This document shows positions 22,661 through 25,456 of a DNA stretch of 25,456 nt, in pieces. The position numbers and the translations under genes are program-made. A model generated the notes under the pieces. That model saw only the letters and a list, made by a program, of their open reading frames with translations. It did not search any database and was not told the DNA's origin. Source of the DNA: UBA9642 sp964545585. GTDB lineage: Archaea > Nanobdellota > Nanobdellia > Woesearchaeales > UBA9642. The stretch lies in assembly GCA_964545585.1 (NCBI GenBank), contig CAZJFT010000009.1, positions 1-25,456 on the forward strand, given 5' to 3'. Every line of letters begins with the position of its first letter. Position 1 is the stretch's first letter.

Positions 22661-25456
22661 TCATACCATTTTCAGTTCAGACATTATCTTTGCTACATCA
22701 GATTTATCTAATGTTCCGTTGTCCATGTATTCGAATAACATTGCCGAAACTGTTTCTTTGCTTAGTTTTCCCTTGTTCACTAAGTCTGACAATATCTCTC
22801 TGAAAACATCTGACGTCAGTTTTTCCTTATCAAGATTTGAGAACATATTATTTACTTGTTTTTGTGATATGCTTTCTGAATTCAATATCTTTGTGATTGA
22901 GGATTTGTTCTTGCCTGACAGTTCGCTTATCTTTCCGGATGTGCTTCTTATGTCCGACTTGTTGACGCCTTGACCTATGTTCCCTAGCTTCTCAAACGTA
23001 TCAGACTTCCTCTTGACTTTTACTAATCGTGATTTTCTTCCCTTATTGAGTGATGCGGCTGGTTCTTCTGACTTTGTGGCTTCAGCTGTTCCCTCGTCAT
23101 CATAAGTCTCGAAGCCTCCTTCTGCTTTTCTCTCTTCAGATTTCTGCTTATCCCCTATCCTCTTCAACTTATCGAATATATCTCCTGATTCTTTCTCTTC
23201 TGTCTTCTGCTCTGTCAAGTCTATATATCCTGCCTCTTTCAGAACATCTTTGTTGACTTTTCTTTCCTTCAACTGCTCTATGTCATCTTCGCTCTTAGGT
23301 GCAGATTCCTTATCGAATCCTTCTAGCAATGATTTTCTTGCATCCTGTTGTTGCTGTCTCCTCTCCTCTTGCTTTTTCTTCTGCATCTCTAGCAATTTAG
23401 GATCTATCGTCATCTGTGGTTGCTGTGGCCTCTGTTGTTGCATTGGCATCACTGGCGGATGCTTTGCAGCAATCCTCTTCTTATCGAAGTATTCTTCATA
23501 TACGACATACCCGCCACCGCCTAGCATCATGACTAATCCTAGTATTATGAGTATTATCCCTGCAGTATTCGGTTTCTTTTCTTCTTCTCCAGGCTCTGGA
23601 GGCATACATATTCCATCTATACATCTTCCTGATTGGCAATCATTATCGCTGAAGCAGTATTCTCCCTCTGGACATGCAGGACATGAGCCGCCGCAGTCTG
23701 TGCCAGTCTCATCACCATCTAATAGTCCGTTCATGCATTGGTCGAGCGCACATTCACCATTTACACATCTTCCTGATTTGCAATCAGTATTGTCTACGCA
23801 TGATTCTCCGTCATCGCATGCAGGACATGAGCCGCCGCAGTTGAATCCTGTCTCATCACCGTCTTTTATCAGATTATCGCATGTATATGTGACTTCTGCA
23901 AGGCATTCTATAGTGCAGGCATCTGAGCATCCTAATCCGTATTGGCAGCCGTATAAGTCTATGAAGCTTTGTGCAAATAATTCTTCTACTCCTCCATCAC
24001 ATTCTTCCGATGGCTCTGACCTATCATTGCCGCATACTTGCTCTATTACTGTCTCCCCGACACAAGATGATGTGTCTACAGTGCAATCATCATAGCATCC
24101 TATTGACCCGGATTCTAGTCCGAAGTCTTCGCATGAGAAGAAGTTTTCTGTCCCGTCACATTCTTCCCCATCCTCCACATTGTTGTTCCCACAATCTGTT
24201 ACAGGCGTTTCAGATTCACAGCTTGACAAGTCGAACCTGCATGCTCTCCTGTTGCCTGCAGGATAGCATGATAATGATCCTCCTATGAACTCATCATCGA
24301 AATCCTCGCATAATGTTGTCGGACCGAGATTCAAGCCGTCGCATTGCTCGCTTCCTGATATGAACCCGTCTCCGCATACAGCAACTGATGGCAGTTCGCA
24401 CTCATCCAATACATACTGGCATGTTGTATAATCGCATCCTATCTCTCCACCAATGTATCCGTCGAAATCTGTGCATGAAAGGTCGAATGTTATTCCCTGC
24501 TCGCATTGCTCTCCCCTATTTAATATAGAGTTGCCGCATGGCCCGTCTCCTGCAGGGGTCGTGCATTGGCTCGTGTCGAATGTGCATCTCGATGTTTCTT
24601 CAGGACTATAGCATCCTAATGTCCCCCCATTGAATCCGAAATCTGCACAGCTGCTTATACTTCCCCATGAAGTGCCGTCGCATTGCTCATTGAATGGATT
24701 GTTTATTATCCCGTCACCGCAATATCCTGTTCCCCTATCGCAGTTTGAAGTATCCCAATTGCATGGAGAGGATGTCCCTTCCGGATAACATCCTAATAAT
24801 CCTCCGACGAAATCATCGAAGTATGTACAATCCAATCCGCCAAGGTTGAATGTGTCACACCATTCCTGTTCAGGTATTACATATCCGTCACCGCAATATC
24901 CTAAGTCTATAGCGGGGATGCAGTTATCTATGTTCAATTGACATCCTTCCTCTGTCCCTGCAGCATTGCATGATAATGTTCCTCCTAGGAAGCCCATTGC
25001 CTGGCATGTTGTTGTTATCTGTTGTCCTGGCTCGCACTGTTCATAAATGTTCAATTCTCCATCACCACAATAACCTTCATTATATGGTGATATGCATTGG
25101 CTCGTATCGAATTGACAATCGCTTCCACATGTCAATGTACCGCCTGTGAATCCATTGAAGTCTATACATTGTAATCCGTTTGTCCCCATGTCACATTGCT
25201 CATTGAATGGGTCGTTCATTATCCCATCGCCGCAATATTCTTCGCCGCCACCGTCTTCCACACAGTCTGAAAGGTCATATTGGCAATCTGCTGTGCATCC
25301 TAATTGTCCTGAAACGAAATTATTGTCATATTGTGAGCATTCAGTGACTGAGCCTATGATTTCACCATCACATACCTCTCCCAATCCAGGAGTTATCACC
25401 CCATCACCGCAGTATAGCTCAACTTCTGTCTGGCATTCTGATAAGTCGTACTGACA
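22661..25456 (-). CDS. Giant cysteine-rich repeat protein with membrane helix and cytoplasmic tail (5' end outside window)
   Basis: At least 931 residues; the frame stays open to the window edge and the repeat pattern continues through it, so the true start lies outside. It shows nine full Myxococcus-type disulfide modules plus part of a tenth (about 23890-25456, C-G-D-G-x-I then GEQCDG, GG-L-C and FDTSQC), two CGGSCPAC modules (about 23610-23890), a membrane helix (about 23497-23570), and a cytoplasmic tail of some 270 residues. The tail has a Met/Gln/Pro part, a Lys/Glu-rich part and a C-terminal set of helices. The topology is outside repeats, inside tail. It heads the pilin-like operon. 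Likely an anchored stalk or adhesin coupled to the inside; not a known named protein. Confidence 0.88.
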   Translation of the reverse strand, partial: CQYDLSECQTEVELYCGDGVITPGLGEVCDGEIIGSVTECSQYDNNFVSGQLGCTADCQYDLSDCVEDGGGEEYCGDGIMNDPFNEQCDMGTNGLQCIDFNGFTGGTLTCGSDCQFDTSQCISPYNEGYCGDGELNIYEQCEPGQQITTTCQAMGFLGGTLSCNAAGTEEGCQLNIDNCIPAIDLGYCGDGYVIPEQEWCDTFNLGGLDCTYFDDFVGGLLGCYPEGTSSPCNWDTSNCDRGTGYCGDGIINNPFNEQCDGTSWGSISSCADFGFNGGTLGCYSPEETSRCTFDTSQCTTPAGDGPCGNSILNRGEQCEQGITFDLSCTDFDGYIGGEIGCDYTTCQYVLDECELPSVAVCGDGFISGSEQCDGLNLGPTTLCEDFDDEFIGGSLSCYPAGNRRACRFDLSSCESETPVTDCGNNNVEDGEECDGTENFFSCEDFGLESGSIGCYDDCTVDTSSCVGETVIEQVCGNDRSEPSEECDGGVEELFAQSFIDLYGCQYGLGCSDACTIECLAEVTYTCDNLIKDGDETGFNCGGSCPACDDGESCVDNTDCKSGRCVNGECALDQCMNGLLDGDETGTDCGGSCPACPEGEYCFSDNDCQSGRCIDGICMPPEPGEEEKKPNTAGIILIILGLVMMLGGGGYVVYEEYFDKKRIAAKHPPVMPMQQQRPQQPQMTIDPKLLEMQKKKQEERRQQQQDARKSLLEGFDKESAPKSEDDIEQLKERKVNKDVLKEAGYIDLTEQKTEEKESGDIFDKLKRIGDKQKSEERKAEGGFETYDDEGTAEATKSEEPAASLNKGRKSRLVKVKRKSDTFEKLGNIGQGVNKSDIRSTSGKISELSGKNKSSITKILNSESISQKQVNNMFSNLDKEKLTSDVFREILSDLVNKGKLSKETVSAMLFEYMDNGTLDKSDVAKIMSELKMV

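Noticed and set aside
23250..24095. Long plus-strand open frame (281 codons) opposite the third cysteine-rich gene
   Set aside because: Its product is rich in Ser, Cys, Pro and His as expected from the antisense of a repetitive Cys/Gly/Asp gene; the minus-strand frame has clear repeated domains and extends beyond it on both sides.
25399..25401. GTG at 25399 as the start of the third cysteine-rich gene
   Set aside because: The frame continues upstream to the window edge with a further partial module (CQYDLSEC, then YCGDG), so this codon is an internal Val of a CGDGVI motif.

Overview
The window looks like a piece of an archaeal chromosome, most probably from a DPANN lineage of the Woesearchaeota/Pacearchaeota (Nanoarchaeota) type. 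Reasons: an intact ABCE1/RLI ribosome-recycling ATPase; a translin-family protein; TATA boxes about 25-28 bp before the ATG of most first genes (leaderless transcripts), with GGTGAT-type Shine-Dalgarno sequences mainly at internal operon genes; several pilin-like N-termini; and short A+T-rich intergenic regions. The lineage is inferred from protein character, not from a marker-gene tree. No rRNA, tRNA, CRISPR or transposase was seen.

Layout. 1-1874 (minus): a Cys-containing membrane protein, phosphotransacetylase and a small two-helix membrane protein, in one operon. 1987-4465 (plus): an unrecognised helical protein, then ABCE1. 4541-11160 (plus): two giant secreted or anchored cysteine-rich proteins (965 and 977 aa) with duplicated promoters, then a DUF1461/Lit-like membrane protein overlapping the second. 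11164-12366 (minus): a CPA2-type Na+/H+ antiporter. 12420-14675 (minus): a bacterial-type aspartyl-tRNA synthetase followed by a YbaK-family deacylase. 14782-15821 (plus): two paralogous membrane proteins. 15912-16064: a 50-codon gene. 16079-17157: translin-like protein and an MTH1-like Nudix hydrolase, divergently transcribed. 17218-18989 (plus): three tandem membrane paralogues. 19089-19778 (minus): a UBA-like/coiled-coil cytosolic protein. 19904-25456 (minus): four pilin-like proteins downstream of a third large cysteine-rich protein, which runs off the right end of the window.

How they fit together. The strongest theme is the cell surface. Three very large proteins share a repeated disulfide-type module (CGDG..x..GEQCDG..x..C..x..GG.L.C..x..C.FDTS.C, 22 full copies), a second unnamed 'C.DTD.G' module, and embedded WxxW (mucin CysD-like), Kre9-like, PEGA and CARDB-like domains. 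One of them heads an operon with four pilin-like proteins, and carries a membrane helix plus a long charged cytoplasmic tail. With the UBA/coiled-coil protein and the three membrane paralogues next to it, this may be an undescribed archaeal surface appendage or adhesion apparatus. No assembly ATPase, platform protein or prepilin peptidase lies in the window, so the system claim is inference. The remaining genes are metabolic or informational, with signs of lateral origin for aspS.
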